From JL08 sp965363755 (lineage in GTDB: Bacteria; Pseudomonadota; Alphaproteobacteria; Rhodobacterales; Rhodobacteraceae), in the NCBI GenBank assembly GCA_965363755.1, contig CBDTVL010000104.1, positions 1 through 12,568 of the forward strand: DNA of 12,568 nt, in the 5' to 3' direction. How positions within the stretch are numbered: position 1 is the stretch's first letter; every line of letters starts with the position of its first letter. The notes beneath the pieces are model-generated. The model saw only the letters and a program-made list of their open reading frames with translations, searched no databases and was not told where the DNA came from. The position numbers and the translations under genes were made by a program. This document shows positions 1-7,513 of this stretch, one piece after another.

Positions 1-6
1 CAGTAT

Positions 7-198
7 GACGCATCGCGACGTCGGTTGGAGCAGGAGCCATCCACCCCATCAGCAATGGGCGACGGAACTTCGTGGACGGTGCAGTGAATGGCAACAAGGA
101 ACCCAAACCTACAACACTGGTTTGGGGCGACCCTGCGGAGATGAGCGTGAATTGCATTGGTGATTGTTGTGGCAATGCGAGCACGCCGCTCCGCTAAT
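7..198 (+). other. Unassigned open stretch, possible gene remnant
   Basis: An open frame of about 63 codons runs from just after a TGA at 4-6 to a TAA at 196-198. It has no convincing start and no ribosome binding site. The translation has a protein-like composition, with a segment NGNKEPKPTTLVWGDP and a cysteine-rich end (NCIGDCCGNAS). I do not recognise a family. The minus strand is also open across most of this interval, so coding is not established. It could be the tail of a decayed gene next to the transposase remnant, or chance. The rest of 1-262 shows nothing I can name. Confidence 0.2.
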
Positions 199-262
199 GG
201 GCCCAGGCAGACGGATCGACGTTCGGGTGAAACACAGGTAAAACTAGAGAACAATTAAACCA

Positions 263-432
263 CTACCGGCTGGCGCTGGTAAGTTTTCGATTAAGGTGCA
301 GTTCCAGATACTGAAATATGATATCGTCGGTCACCTTGCCGGATGTTGTTGAGAAATATCCACGCCCCCAAACCGCCTGCCCCAGTTGCGTTTGCGAAGC
401 TCCGGGAACTCCATTTCGATCTTGCTGCCGAA
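263..432 (-). pseudogene. IS200/IS605-family TnpA transposase fragment (frameshifted)
   Basis: Read on the minus strand, two adjacent frames together give the C-terminal part of a small Y1-type transposase of the IS200/IS605 family. One frame (about 432 down to 372) gives EFPELRKRNWGRRF. The next frame (about 370 down to the TAG at 263-265) gives YFSTTSGKVTDDIIFQYL and a short tail. Family members normally continue from the first block through W-G-R-G into the second. Here a single T appears to be missing in the T/G run at 370-373, which would restore F-W-G-R-G-Y-F. The N-terminal half, with the HUH motif, is not recognisable upstream, and no TnpB or terminal hairpins are evident. This is a dead remnant of an insertion sequence; TnpA identity is from motif recall only. 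Confidence 0.72.
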
Positions 433-582
433 CCCATCAAGATAGCCAACCCTATGCTGCACGGCGTTGTACGTGAGCATCTTTGACGTCGCTTGAAGAC
501 GTCAGGCAACAGCCGGAAAATCCCGCTGGCGAGCGCCGCACTTTGTCCAGTCTGCGAAGGCGATCATGTCAACTCCGCGCCA

Positions 583-609
583 CTGATCCTCGCCCAATTG
601 GCGGATCAG
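583..609. repeat. Inverted repeat downstream of the Lrp-family gene
   Basis: CTGATCC (583-589) and GGATCAG (603-609) form a perfect 7-bp inverted repeat, and CGCC/GGCG inside it can extend the stem. It lies about 35 bp past the stop of the minus-strand Lrp-family gene. It could slow or end transcription of that gene, but no T-run follows it, so a classic intrinsic terminator is not supported. The rest of 433-644 contains nothing I can identify. Confidence 0.4.
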
Positions 610-644
610 CGTAATTGTCCTGCTATTCTCAGTTGAACAGAATG

Positions 645-1103
645 CTAGACCGGCAATGCTGTTGTCTTAAACACAGTCCGTAGCGCAAATGAGCTTTGCA
701 TCTGGGCCACGCCGGGGAGGCGGGCCAGATATTGGCGGTGGATACGGGCAAAATCTTCGGTGTTTTCCGCCACTACTTTCAGGAGATAATCGGCGCTGCC
801 TGCCATCAGGTGGCATTCCAGCACGTCAGGAATCCGGGCCACGGCCTTTTCGAAAGCCTCCAGTACTTCATCAGCTTGCCCCTGCAATGTGATCTCAACA
901 AAAACCGTGGTCGGGACGTTCATCTTGCGCGCATCAAGCAGGGCGACATAGTCGCGGATATATCCGTCAGCTTCCAATCGTTGAACCCGACGGTGGCAGG
1001 CTGACGGTGACAGGTTCACCTTTTCGGACAGGTCCGAATTCGACATCCGGCCAGATTTTTGTAACGCCGTCAAAATACGACGATCAGTTGCATCGAGGGT
1101 CAT
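645..1103 (-). CDS. Lrp/AsnC-family transcriptional regulator (probable ald regulator)
   Basis: This 152-residue protein has the standard two-part Lrp/AsnC layout. An N-terminal winged helix-turn-helix spans residues 4-60, with LSEKVNLSPSACHRRVQRLE as the recognition region. A C-terminal RAM ligand-binding domain spans about 66-142 and includes the characteristic G-S-A-D-Y-L-L-K-V turn near residue 102. Length is typical for the family. I chose the ATG at 1101-1103 because the protein then begins directly at the LDATDRRIL helix. The frame stays open to 1262, but that extension would run into the ald start region and has no family counterpart. The start has only a weak Shine-Dalgarno. The gene is divergent from ald, an arrangement in which such regulators usually control alanine dehydrogenase in response to alanine. 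The link to ald is inferred from context. Confidence 0.92.
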   Translation of the reverse strand: MTLDATDRRILTALQKSGRMSNSDLSEKVNLSPSACHRRVQRLEADGYIRDYVALLDARKMNVPTTVFVEITLQGQADEVLEAFEKAVARIPDVLECHLMAGSADYLLKVVAENTEDFARIHRQYLARLPGVAQMQSSFALRTVFKTTALPV

Positions 1104-1243
1104 GTGTGCAAGACTTTCGCGTCTAGGTACCATTTCTGCGTAGACTATTCGATAAATGCCCCATTTGGCGAGGTCAGATATCACAGCAATTGCGCCAGTT
1201 GTGCGCCATTCTTCGTCCCAAAGGTCAACGGAGGAGACCACAG
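1104..1243. promoter_or_regulatory. Divergent promoter region between Lrp-type regulator and ald
   Basis: This 140-bp gap must hold the outward promoters of both genes and, by analogy with Lrp-type systems, the operator. The heptamer TGCGCCA occurs twice, at 1191-1197 and 1202-1208. The spacing is 11 bp, close to one helical turn and just upstream of the ald start, so it could be a regulator contact site. I could not assign -35/-10 boxes with confidence on either strand. Confidence 0.5.
1230..1236 (+). promoter_or_regulatory. Ribosome binding site of ald
   Basis: GGAGGAG lies 7 bp before the ATG at 1244. This strong match fixes the ald start there rather than at the upstream in-frame start at 1190, which would add 18 residues not found in the family. 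Confidence 0.85.
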
Positions 1244-2362
1244 ATGAAAATCGGCTGCCCAAAAGAGATCAAACCGCAAGAATTTCGTGTTGGTATGACA
1301 CCCAATGCTGCGCAAGAGGCTGTACGTCACGGCCATAGCGCGATTATCGAAACCCAGGCCGGCATCGGAGCCGGCTTTGACGACGATGCCTATCGCGCGG
1401 CAGGTGCAGAAATCATTGGGACGGCGGCTGAGGTGTTTGCTGCCGCTGACATGATCGTCAAAGTGAAAGAACCTCAGGCCGGTGAGCGCAAGATGCTGCG
1501 CGAGGGCCAGTTGCTGTTCACCTACCTGCACCTTGCCCCTGACCCCGATCAGACCCACGATCTGCTCGCCAGCGGCTGTACTGCTATTGCCTATGAAACC
1601 GTCACGGATGCGGCCGGTGGATTGCCGTTGCTGGCCCCGATGTCTGAAGTTGCCGGTCGTTTGGCACCGCAAGTTGGCGCATGGACGCTGCAAAAGGCCA
1701 ACGGTGGCCGAGGCGTGTTGATGGGCGGTGTGCCCGGTGTCGGCCCGGCACGCGTCGTGGTGATTGGCGGCGGCGTTGTCGGCACCCACGCGGCCCGGAT
1801 CGCGGCTGGCATGGGTGCAGATGTCACCGTGCTTGACCGGTCATTGCAGCGCATGCGCTATCTCGATGATGTTTTTGGTGGCCAGTTCAAGACAAGCTAT
1901 GCCAGCGCAGGCAATACCATAGAACTGGCGCGCGAGGCTGATCTGATCATCGGCGCTGTACTGATCCCGGGTGCAGCTGCCCCAAAACTCATCAGCCGGG
2001 CGCAGCTTTCTGAACTCAAACCCGGCGCGGCTCTTGTGGACGTTGCCATTGATCAGGGCGGTTGTTTTGAAACCTCAAAAGCCACCACGCACCAAGACCC
2101 GATCTATGACGTAGACGGCATCATGCACTACTGTGTCGCGAACATGCCGGGCGCGGTTGCGCGAACCTCCACCATTGCTCTTGGCAATGCCACGATGCCT
2201 TTCATGCTTGCACTGGCCGACAAGGGTTGGAAACAGGCCTGCGCCGACGACGCGCATCTCTTGGCGGGTCTTAACGTTCATGCCGGTCAATTAACCTATT
2301 ACGCGGTTGGCAAAGCCCTTGGCATTGACGTCATCGCACCCAGCCTTGCGATCAAGAACTGA
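1244..2362 (+). CDS. ald: Alanine dehydrogenase
   Basis: NAD-dependent alanine dehydrogenase (EC 1.4.1.1), which reversibly deaminates L-alanine to pyruvate and ammonia in the cytoplasm. The protein is 372 residues, matching the family's usual length of about 371. Family active-site residues fall at the expected positions: Arg15 (QEFRVGMTP), Lys75 (VKVKEP), His96 (YLHLAP) and Asp270 (VDVAIDQGG). The nucleotide-binding loop is VVVIGGGVVG at 171-180, followed by the acidic residue of VTVLDRS. The C-terminal signature HYCVANMPGAVARTST is at about 295-310. The start is set by the GGAGGAG ribosome binding site. The gene is divergent from an Lrp/AsnC-type regulator, so alanine-responsive control is likely. 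A hairpin follows the stop. Nothing looks damaged. Confidence 0.97.
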   Translation: MKIGCPKEIKPQEFRVGMTPNAAQEAVRHGHSAIIETQAGIGAGFDDDAYRAAGAEIIGTAAEVFAAADMIVKVKEPQAGERKMLREGQLLFTYLHLAPDPDQTHDLLASGCTAIAYETVTDAAGGLPLLAPMSEVAGRLAPQVGAWTLQKANGGRGVLMGGVPGVGPARVVVIGGGVVGTHAARIAAGMGADVTVLDRSLQRMRYLDDVFGGQFKTSYASAGNTIELAREADLIIGAVLIPGAAAPKLISRAQLSELKPGAALVDVAIDQGGCFETSKATTHQDPIYDVDGIMHYCVANMPGAVARTSTIALGNATMPFMLALADKGWKQACADDAHLLAGLNVHAGQLTYYAVGKALGIDVIAPSLAIKN

Positions 2363-2365
2363 TCG

Positions 2366-2406
2366 AAAAAAATGGCCTGGCCCCCGCAATTGCAGGGACC
2401 AGGCCA
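2366..2406 (-). terminator. Intrinsic terminator between ald and mscL
   Basis: TGGCCTGG (2373-2380) pairs with CCAGGCCA (2399-2406). Three further C-G pairs follow after one mismatch, around a loop of about 10 bases. On the minus strand the stem is followed by seven T (the A-run at 2366-2372), so it is a textbook terminator for mscL. On the plus strand there is no T-run, but the hairpin begins about 10 bp after the ald stop and may also stop ald transcripts. Confidence 0.85.
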
Positions 2407-2432
2407 ATACCAACATGTGAGTGGTGGTATTG

Positions 2433-2861
2433 TTATTTCTTTAGCGCGTCACGGATTTCCATCAGCAACTCTTCTTGTGTTGGACCTTTCGGGGCTTCCA
2501 CGACAGCTTCTTCTTCGGCAGCGGCAGCGTCTTTCACTTTATTCACATTCTTGACCAGCATGAAGACAACCCATGCGATGATCAGGAAGTTGATCACGGC
2601 CATGATGAATGAACCGTACGCGAATACCGAGCCGCCAGCCTCGCGGGCTGCTTCCAGCGATGCCCCAGCCGGAACCTCTCCGGCCAACACGGCATAATTA
2701 TTTGTAAAATCCACGCCTCCGGACACGAGGCCTATAAGCGGATTGATCAGATCTGCGACCAGAGAGGTCACAATTGCCGTAAATGCGGCGCCGATGATAA
2801 TACCGACCGCCATGTCCATGACGTTACCCTTGGCAATGAAGTCCTTGAACTCTTGTAACAT
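2433..2861 (-). CDS. mscL: Large-conductance mechanosensitive channel MscL
   Basis: MscL forms an inner-membrane homopentamer that opens under membrane tension and releases solutes during hypo-osmotic shock. The 142-residue protein has the whole family layout. A short N-terminal amphipathic helix (MLQEFKDFIAKGN) is followed by the TM1 pore helix at about 15-45, with the conserved VMDMAVGIIIGAAF. A periplasmic loop spans about 46-77 and TM2 about 78-104 (FIMAVINFLIIAWVVFMLVK). The C-terminal bundle helix (EELLMEIRDALKK) ends the protein. An Ala/Glu-rich linker at 112-124 precedes that helix. The ATG at 2861 has AGGGAC upstream. The gene stands alone, convergent with ald and ended by the hairpin at 2366-2406. 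No promoter could be assigned in 2862-3002. Confidence 0.96.
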   Translation of the reverse strand: MLQEFKDFIAKGNVMDMAVGIIIGAAFTAIVTSLVADLINPLIGLVSGGVDFTNNYAVLAGEVPAGASLEAAREAGGSVFAYGSFIMAVINFLIIAWVVFMLVKNVNKVKDAAAAEEEAVVEAPKGPTQEELLMEIRDALKK

Positions 2862-3002
2862 GATATGTCCCTATCAGTTGGTTGCACCATTTTTGTATGG
2901 TTCGCTTGCGCACACTCGATAGCATATGGCTCCACAATTCCCAGTCTGTTTTTGCGGGGAATTTCGCCTATATGGTAACCTTAAACCTTTTGGAGGCTTC
3001 CC

Positions 3003-3698
3003 ATGTTCGATCTGTCAACTTTCCCAATCAGCAACCGCTGGCCTGCATCCAACCCGGATGTCCTGCAGCTTTATTCATTCCCGACGCCCAATGGCGTCAA
3101 GGCCTCCATCGCTTTGGAAGAGATGGGTATCCCTTACGAGGCTCACAAAGTCACGTTGTCCGACGTCGACGTGAAAAGCCCAGAATTCCTGTCTTTAAAC
3201 CCCAACAACAAGATACCTGCCATTGTTGATCCAAACGGCCCGGACGGCCCAATCGGCCTTTTCGAAAGCGGCGCGATTCTGATCTATCTGGCGGAAAAAT
3301 CCGGCAAGCTGATGGGAAATACGCCTGCAGAAAAGGCCAAGGTTATTCAATGGCTGATGTTCCAGATGGGCGGGTTGGGGCCGATGCTGGGCCAGCTTGG
3401 TTATTTCTACAAATTCGCCGGTTCTGAGATCGAGGATCCCCGTCCACGCGAGCGCTACATTAACGAAGCCAAACGCCTTTTGGCTGTTCTTGAAAAAGAG
3501 ATGGATGGTAAGGACTGGATTGCAGGCGACTATTCCATTGCAGACATCGCGATTGTCCCTTGGCTGCGCGCGCTGGATTTCTACGATGCCAAAGAGATCT
3601 TGGGCTGGGAAGACCATCCAAATCTGATTGCCTATGTCGACCGATTTGTTGCCCGTCCAGCGGTGCAAAAAGGACTGGTGACTCCGGCTCGCGATTAA
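3003..3698 (+). CDS. Nu-class (YfcG/YghU-like) glutathione S-transferase
   Basis: A 231-residue cytosolic glutathione S-transferase of the type related to E. coli YfcG and YghU, which act as glutathione-dependent disulfide reductases. A thioredoxin-like domain covers about 20-100. It carries the TPNG motif at 28-31 in place of a catalytic Ser, Cys or Tyr, as in YfcG where Thr and Asn contact the glutathione sulfur. The cis-proline motif KIPAIVDP is at 70-77 and the glutathione-binding ESG at 88-90. The helical C-terminal domain covers about 110-225, with the folding motif DYSIADIAIVPW at 176-187. GGAGG lies 6 bp before the ATG, supporting this start. It appears monocistronic. A weak promoter-like pair (TTTTTG at 2949, TATGGT at 2971) precedes it. 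Exact substrate is unknown. Confidence 0.9.
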   Translation: MFDLSTFPISNRWPASNPDVLQLYSFPTPNGVKASIALEEMGIPYEAHKVTLSDVDVKSPEFLSLNPNNKIPAIVDPNGPDGPIGLFESGAILIYLAEKSGKLMGNTPAEKAKVIQWLMFQMGGLGPMLGQLGYFYKFAGSEIEDPRPRERYINEAKRLLAVLEKEMDGKDWIAGDYSIADIAIVPWLRALDFYDAKEILGWEDHPNLIAYVDRFVARPAVQKGLVTPARD

Positions 3699-3707
3699 TA
3701 AGGCATT

Positions 3708-3742
3708 TCGGGGGGCATGCGACGCCCCTCGATCTGGCTTTT
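3708..3742 (+). terminator. Possible terminator after the GST gene
   Basis: A GC-rich hairpin, TCGGGGGGC (3708-3716) against GCCCCTCGA (3724-3732) with one G-T pair and a 7-base loop, begins about 10 bp after the GST stop. It is followed by a short CTTTT at 3738-3742. It would separate the GST transcript from the opposing HupE-like gene. The T-run is short and offset, so confidence is moderate. Confidence 0.5.
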
Positions 3743-3746
3743 CAGG

Positions 3747-4742
3747 TCAAAACGCTGCCATGCGCTCCAGAACCCAGAACGCTGCAACTGCACCAATGGC
3801 GTAAGGTGGCAGCGCCCGGCTCCAACCCGGCCATCCATTCCAGATCTTCCGGCTAAGCCAGACAACCAGACCAAGGCCGGCAACAAACATAAGTTGGCCA
3901 GCCTCGACGCCGAGGTTGAAGAATAATAGTGCCGTCGGCACCGCATTCTGCGGCAGGCCTATCTCGGTCAGTGCACTGGCAAAACCGACGCCATGCAGCA
4001 GACCAAAAACGAATGCGACCAGCCAGGGACGCTCGCTTGCCAGACTGCGGCGGCCTTGACGAAGGTGTAGGATCTCAGCCGCGACGAAGGCAATGGAAAG
4101 CGCGATCAGTACTTCTATCGGGGCAACCGGTACCGAGATGACCCCAAGCGTCGAGCCGGCCAAAGTGATCGAATGCGCCACCGTAAAGGCTGTAATCATA
4201 GCGATCAAACGCCGCCACCCCGACACCAACAACAACAGCGCTGTGACAAACAGAAGATGGTCGAGGCCACTCAGGATATGCTCAACGCCTAACAAGAGAT
4301 ACGTGCTGGCAATCCGTCCAAGGCTGCGACGACCGACAAGAACCACTTCCGGTTTGGACGGCGTCAGCCGAACGGTTTCCACCCCGTCTTGGGCTTCTTC
4401 GATACGTGCAAGCACATCGGTTGACGTCTGCGCCAACCCGTCGATGCGCAAAGATGCATTTGCCAATCCGCCCGGGCATGTTGCCGTCCATCGGCTGTGG
4501 TAGGCGGCACCGTCCCAGCGCAGCTCACCCGGCGAGCGCGGAGAGCATGTTTCGGGCAAGACCACGGAAATTGCCATCGGCCGGCCCTTGACAGCAGGGA
4601 TCTTCCACAAGACGGCGTATTCATCCTGCCCGATCAGCCGCATTTCGAGGTATCCCGGCTCGAGAGCATGTGCCTCAACTGCGGCGTCAGAGACGACAAA
4701 GGCGATCAGCGCGACGAAGGCAGAAATAAAAGCCCGGATCAT
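3747..4742 (-). CDS. HupE/UreJ-2-type membrane protein with periplasmic domain
   Basis: This 331-residue protein matches the HupE/UreJ_2 group, related to HupE nickel permeases. A signal peptide ends around AVEAHA (residues 20-25). An extracytoplasmic beta-rich domain follows at about 26-140 with two cysteines (66, 89) that could form a disulfide. A membrane domain of about six helices runs from about 145 to 328. Its conserved histidine and acidic motifs are visible: GVEHILSGLDHLLF (152-165), AFTVAHSITL (185-194), LLHGVGFASAL (248-258) and FFNLGVEAGQL (274-284). Such motifs suggest metal-ion transport, but the metal is unknown, and no hydrogenase or urease genes are nearby. Its ATG overlaps the end of the isomerase gene by 4 bases (ATGA), implying translational coupling. 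It is the last gene of the leftward cluster. Confidence 0.85.
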   Translation of the reverse strand: MIRAFISAFVALIAFVVSDAAVEAHALEPGYLEMRLIGQDEYAVLWKIPAVKGRPMAISVVLPETCSPRSPGELRWDGAAYHSRWTATCPGGLANASLRIDGLAQTSTDVLARIEEAQDGVETVRLTPSKPEVVLVGRRSLGRIASTYLLLGVEHILSGLDHLLFVTALLLLVSGWRRLIAMITAFTVAHSITLAGSTLGVISVPVAPIEVLIALSIAFVAAEILHLRQGRRSLASERPWLVAFVFGLLHGVGFASALTEIGLPQNAVPTALLFFNLGVEAGQLMFVAGLGLVVWLSRKIWNGWPGWSRALPPYAIGAVAAFWVLERMAAF

Positions 4743-5590
4743 GGGCGTGCGACTTCCGGAGACGGAACGCCGTCGATTTCCACCACGTAGCGCTCGCGCA
4801 GACGTTCAAATGCTGCAGCGCGTGCGTCCTTTTCTTGCGCAGCCTCCCAATCCCGGGTGACTGCGGCGCGGACCTCATCGAGGAGAGGAAGACGACCCTG
4901 CTGGCTGTCGGTAATCCGAACTAAATGAAGGCCGTAACCTGAGGCGAACGGTCCGCCCCAGACACCTTCGGGCAATGACCCAAGTTGGTCGAAAAACCCT
5001 TGGCCAAAGACCCCGTCCACGTCTTGTGGGCGCGAGAGGCCTAGCTCTGATGGCAGTAACGTTCGCTGACCTACAGCGGCAAAGTCCGTACCCGGTTTTT
5101 CGTTTAGTTCCTCGAGCAGTTTTTGGTTTTGATCTGTGGTTTGATCGGTGCCAAGGTAGACCTGTTGCAAGGCGATGCGAGGCTCCTGCTGATAGGTATC
5201 CGAGTTTGCAGCAAGCCAGGCCTCGAGTTCAGGATCGGTGGCCGGTTGCTGGGCGATGTCGACGCCGGTGAAAAACTCCATCTTCTGACGCAACCGTTGG
5301 CGGATGACCGTATCGTTTTGGTCCAGTCCAAGCGCCAAGGCCTCGCGGTAGTAGATTTCACTGCGAACGAAGTCCTCCGTCAAAGCCGCCAGCTCGGCTT
5401 CGGTTGGTTGCCGCTTCCAGACCGATTTAAAGCTCTGCGCTAGTTGGTCGACCCGTTCCGGTCCAATCGAGATAACATCAGCTGGCGGTGGCGCCGGTGG
5501 AGACAACAAGCTAAAGGCGCCAAACACCGCTCCCCCGATCACAAAAAAGTGGAGCAGTGGCTCTCGCAACAGCCGAGACAGGTCTATCAA
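4739..5590 (-). CDS. Membrane-anchored parvulin-type peptidyl-prolyl cis-trans isomerase
   Basis: A 283-residue PpiC/parvulin-family folding factor. A single N-terminal membrane helix (about 12-30, HFFVIGGAVFGAFSLL) is followed by a Pro-rich linker. A helical SurA/PpiD-like chaperone region spans about 42-130. The rotamase domain spans about 133-228 and ends in the family signature GPFASGYGLHLVRI (213-226). The C-terminal tail (about 235-268) is helical and charged. The catalytic domain should face the periplasm. The gene starts only 12 bp after the stop of the third DUF3604 gene and overlaps the HupE-like gene, so it is co-transcribed with exported proteins it may help fold. Isomerase activity is inferred from family. 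The parvulin core is rather divergent, so it may act mainly as a holdase. Confidence 0.85.
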   Translation of the reverse strand: MIDLSRLLREPLLHFFVIGGAVFGAFSLLSPPAPPPADVISIGPERVDQLAQSFKSVWKRQPTEAELAALTEDFVRSEIYYREALALGLDQNDTVIRQRLRQKMEFFTGVDIAQQPATDPELEAWLAANSDTYQQEPRIALQQVYLGTDQTTDQNQKLLEELNEKPGTDFAAVGQRTLLPSELGLSRPQDVDGVFGQGFFDQLGSLPEGVWGGPFASGYGLHLVRITDSQQGRLPLLDEVRAAVTRDWEAAQEKDARAAAFERLRERYVVEIDGVPSPEVARP

Positions 5591-5602
5591 TTACTTAAGT
5601 CC

Positions 5603-7513
5603 TTAGGATTTGGGTGTGTACCAGATTGGCGATGTATAGGCACGTTCCTGAGTCGACATTGGAACATCGGGCGACATCTCCACCCCGAAACGCAAAGCTT
5701 CATAGGCTGTCCATCTTGGCGTTGGAATTTCAATTACTCGTGCATAATAAAATGCAGAAAGAGTCGAGTCAAAATCCGGATCGGTCCAGACACCGAGGAG
5801 TTCCGGCGTGCCAATTGTGTTGCTCCAGGTTGCTTTTTCGACATTGACTGTATTTCCGACCGGTGGAAGCTGGCCATCTGCACCAAGAGCGCGATCTCCG
5901 CCCCACACGACGTCATAGACTTTTTCGTCAGTCTCGCCGTTCTCGTTCATCCAGCCTTTCACGATCTGGATACGATCGAGATTACCACTATAGGGATCTT
6001 TCAAAGCGGCGACGAGAAAGCTTGGTGCTCTTCCTGCTGGATCGCCGCGTAGATCACCGCCCATCGGAACACCTTTTGCGTATCCGACACCAGCGGGCAA
6101 CCGCGTTTCAGTATCTTCAGTCGTGAAATTCCAGCCTCCGAAAAATCGGACAGACATGCGACTGCCTGTTGTTGCATAGGTTTCTTTACGCATCATCGCG
6201 TCGAAAATCGCTTCCCGGGTGTTCTCGGCTGCCCAGACTGCGGCGTATCCCGAAGCCGCCTGCTGCCAGCCCATGACCGTGAAATCCGGGTCCGGTGCTT
6301 CAATGACAACATGCTCCCAACGGTGCAGCTCTGGTTCAACTCCGGAGTGTTTGCCAAAGAAGTTTTCTTCCTCAACAGCTGAGAGGCTGGTGTGCGCGTC
6401 AGTGCTGCCAATCATTCCAAATTTAAATGGATTCGTCCCGAGTTCCTTCTCCAATTTCAACCCGGTCTTGAGCGCCTCGCGTGCATATTCGTACTGCAAC
6501 ATATCAGGCGTCTTTGCCTCAGTGCCGTTCAGGTTCGACCTGTCCCAGGTTTCGTAGTCTGCGAATTCGTCGTTCGGAGACAGCATCGGGTGCGCTTCAC
6601 CATCACCTTTGATCTGAGTCGCCTCGATGATCGGCTCAAAGCGTGCACGCAGTTCAGCAATCTCGCGAGTCAAAGGCTTGCCGTCAAAGGTTTCAACCGA
6701 GAACATCCGGCCATTGCTGAGATTCCCGTTGTGGGGGATCGCAAGGACCTCGGCGCCAGTGTCATTTTGGAACTTGTCCAGGAACATCCAGAGGTCTTCC
6801 GGGTTTTGGCTGTCAAACTGGGAAAACGGCATCAGTCGGTTTGCTTCGCTTGCATCCCCACGGAAAAGCACGTTGCGGTGCAGATTGTTGCCGCCCATGG
6901 TTGTGTATTCAAATCCGATGATCGCCGAGAAGCGGCCTGGTTCATTAAATTGGTCGGCAAGTTTGGTATAGGCGCGCCACGCATTGCGGACAGCCCGGTC
7001 GCTTTTGATTGGCGCCTCTTTTTGGGAAAGGGTGGCAACAATCTCCATAGCGGTGGCAAAGATCCTATCGTTGTCTCCGCTGGTCAATTCTTCGTACCAT
7101 TTTCGCCCGGCGTTTGTGGCCAATATCTCTGGGTCGCCGCTGAGCAATTGGGGCATGAGACCGTACATCTCGGCATGGTCGGATACCACAAGGAAGTCGA
7201 GTGGCCGGGAAAGCTTTGCACGAAGGCCATGTGTCGTGGTGATTTCTTCGCCGCGCGCGAAACGGAACGCATCTTCTTGTCCAATACGGTTCATCGTGCC
7301 CGCGTCGACCGAAATGGACGTATGCAGGTGAGTGTCTCCCCAAAAGACCTGCGTCGGGAAATTCCGGCCTGCATAAGGCGAGAATTGCGGTTTTGTAATA
7401 TGGGCGACATCTTCTGGTGTCGTGGCTTCATGGTTGCCGGATTCCTGCGCGTGGATACCAGATGCCAGGCCGCACGCAGCGACAGTCAGGATGGCCTGCA
7501 GTGAATTCCTCAT
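5603..7513 (-). CDS. Exported DUF3604 (PHP-like) protein, copy nearest the isomerase
   Basis: This 636-residue protein belongs to DUF3604, a family of unknown function with PHP-like metal-binding motifs. A signal peptide spans 1-22 (cut after SGIHA, before QES). Possible metal ligands lie in GDTHLHT (59-65), SDHAE (111-115), NLHRN (210-214), IPHNGN (259-264), GDGEAHP (304-310) and GSTDAHT (369-375). The family C-terminus has EIPTPRWTAYEALRFG (595-610) and ERAYTSPIWYTP (623-634). I chose the ATG at 7513 because GGGAGA precedes it and the signal peptide then starts directly; a TTG at 7552 extends the frame without family support. It is closer to the 10534-12459 copy than to the middle copy. The isomerase gene follows after 12 bp. 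The reaction is unknown; a periplasmic metal-dependent hydrolase is inferred. Confidence 0.92.
   Translation of the reverse strand: MRNSLQAILTVAACGLASGIHAQESGNHEATTPEDVAHITKPQFSPYAGRNFPTQVFWGDTHLHTSISVDAGTMNRIGQEDAFRFARGEEITTTHGLRAKLSRPLDFLVVSDHAEMYGLMPQLLSGDPEILATNAGRKWYEELTSGDNDRIFATAMEIVATLSQKEAPIKSDRAVRNAWRAYTKLADQFNEPGRFSAIIGFEYTTMGGNNLHRNVLFRGDASEANRLMPFSQFDSQNPEDLWMFLDKFQNDTGAEVLAIPHNGNLSNGRMFSVETFDGKPLTREIAELRARFEPIIEATQIKGDGEAHPMLSPNDEFADYETWDRSNLNGTEAKTPDMLQYEYAREALKTGLKLEKELGTNPFKFGMIGSTDAHTSLSAVEEENFFGKHSGVEPELHRWEHVVIEAPDPDFTVMGWQQAASGYAAVWAAENTREAIFDAMMRKETYATTGSRMSVRFFGGWNFTTEDTETRLPAGVGYAKGVPMGGDLRGDPAGRAPSFLVAALKDPYSGNLDRIQIVKGWMNENGETDEKVYDVVWGGDRALGADGQLPPVGNTVNVEKATWSNTIGTPELLGVWTDPDFDSTLSAFYYARVIEIPTPRWTAYEALRFGVEMSPDVPMSTQERAYTSPIWYTPKS

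Noticed and set aside
502..660. Minus-strand open stretch ending at TGA 502-504 (contains QLGEDQWRGVDMIAFADWTK)
   Set aside because: Protein-like, but it overlaps the regulator's 3' end, has no start, and I cannot match it to a family. It may be another decayed fragment, but the evidence is too weak for a feature.
1104..1262. Longer N-terminus of the Lrp-type regulator
   Set aside because: The extension would begin at a TTG inside the ald gene and has no family counterpart; the ATG at 1103 gives the standard domain start.
1181..1789. Minus-strand open frame of 202 codons opposite ald
   Set aside because: It is antisense to ald, whose active-site residues and length are fully convincing.
3747..4742. 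Part of a hydrogenase or urease operon
   Set aside because: HupE/UreJ similarity alone suggests this, but no structural or accessory hydrogenase or urease gene is nearby.
6392..7504. Long plus-strand open frame of 370 codons opposite a DUF3604 gene
   Set aside because: It is antisense to a well-supported DUF3604 gene, has an unlikely amino-acid composition, no signal or domain, and no ribosome binding site. Codon bias of the real gene keeps the opposite frame open.
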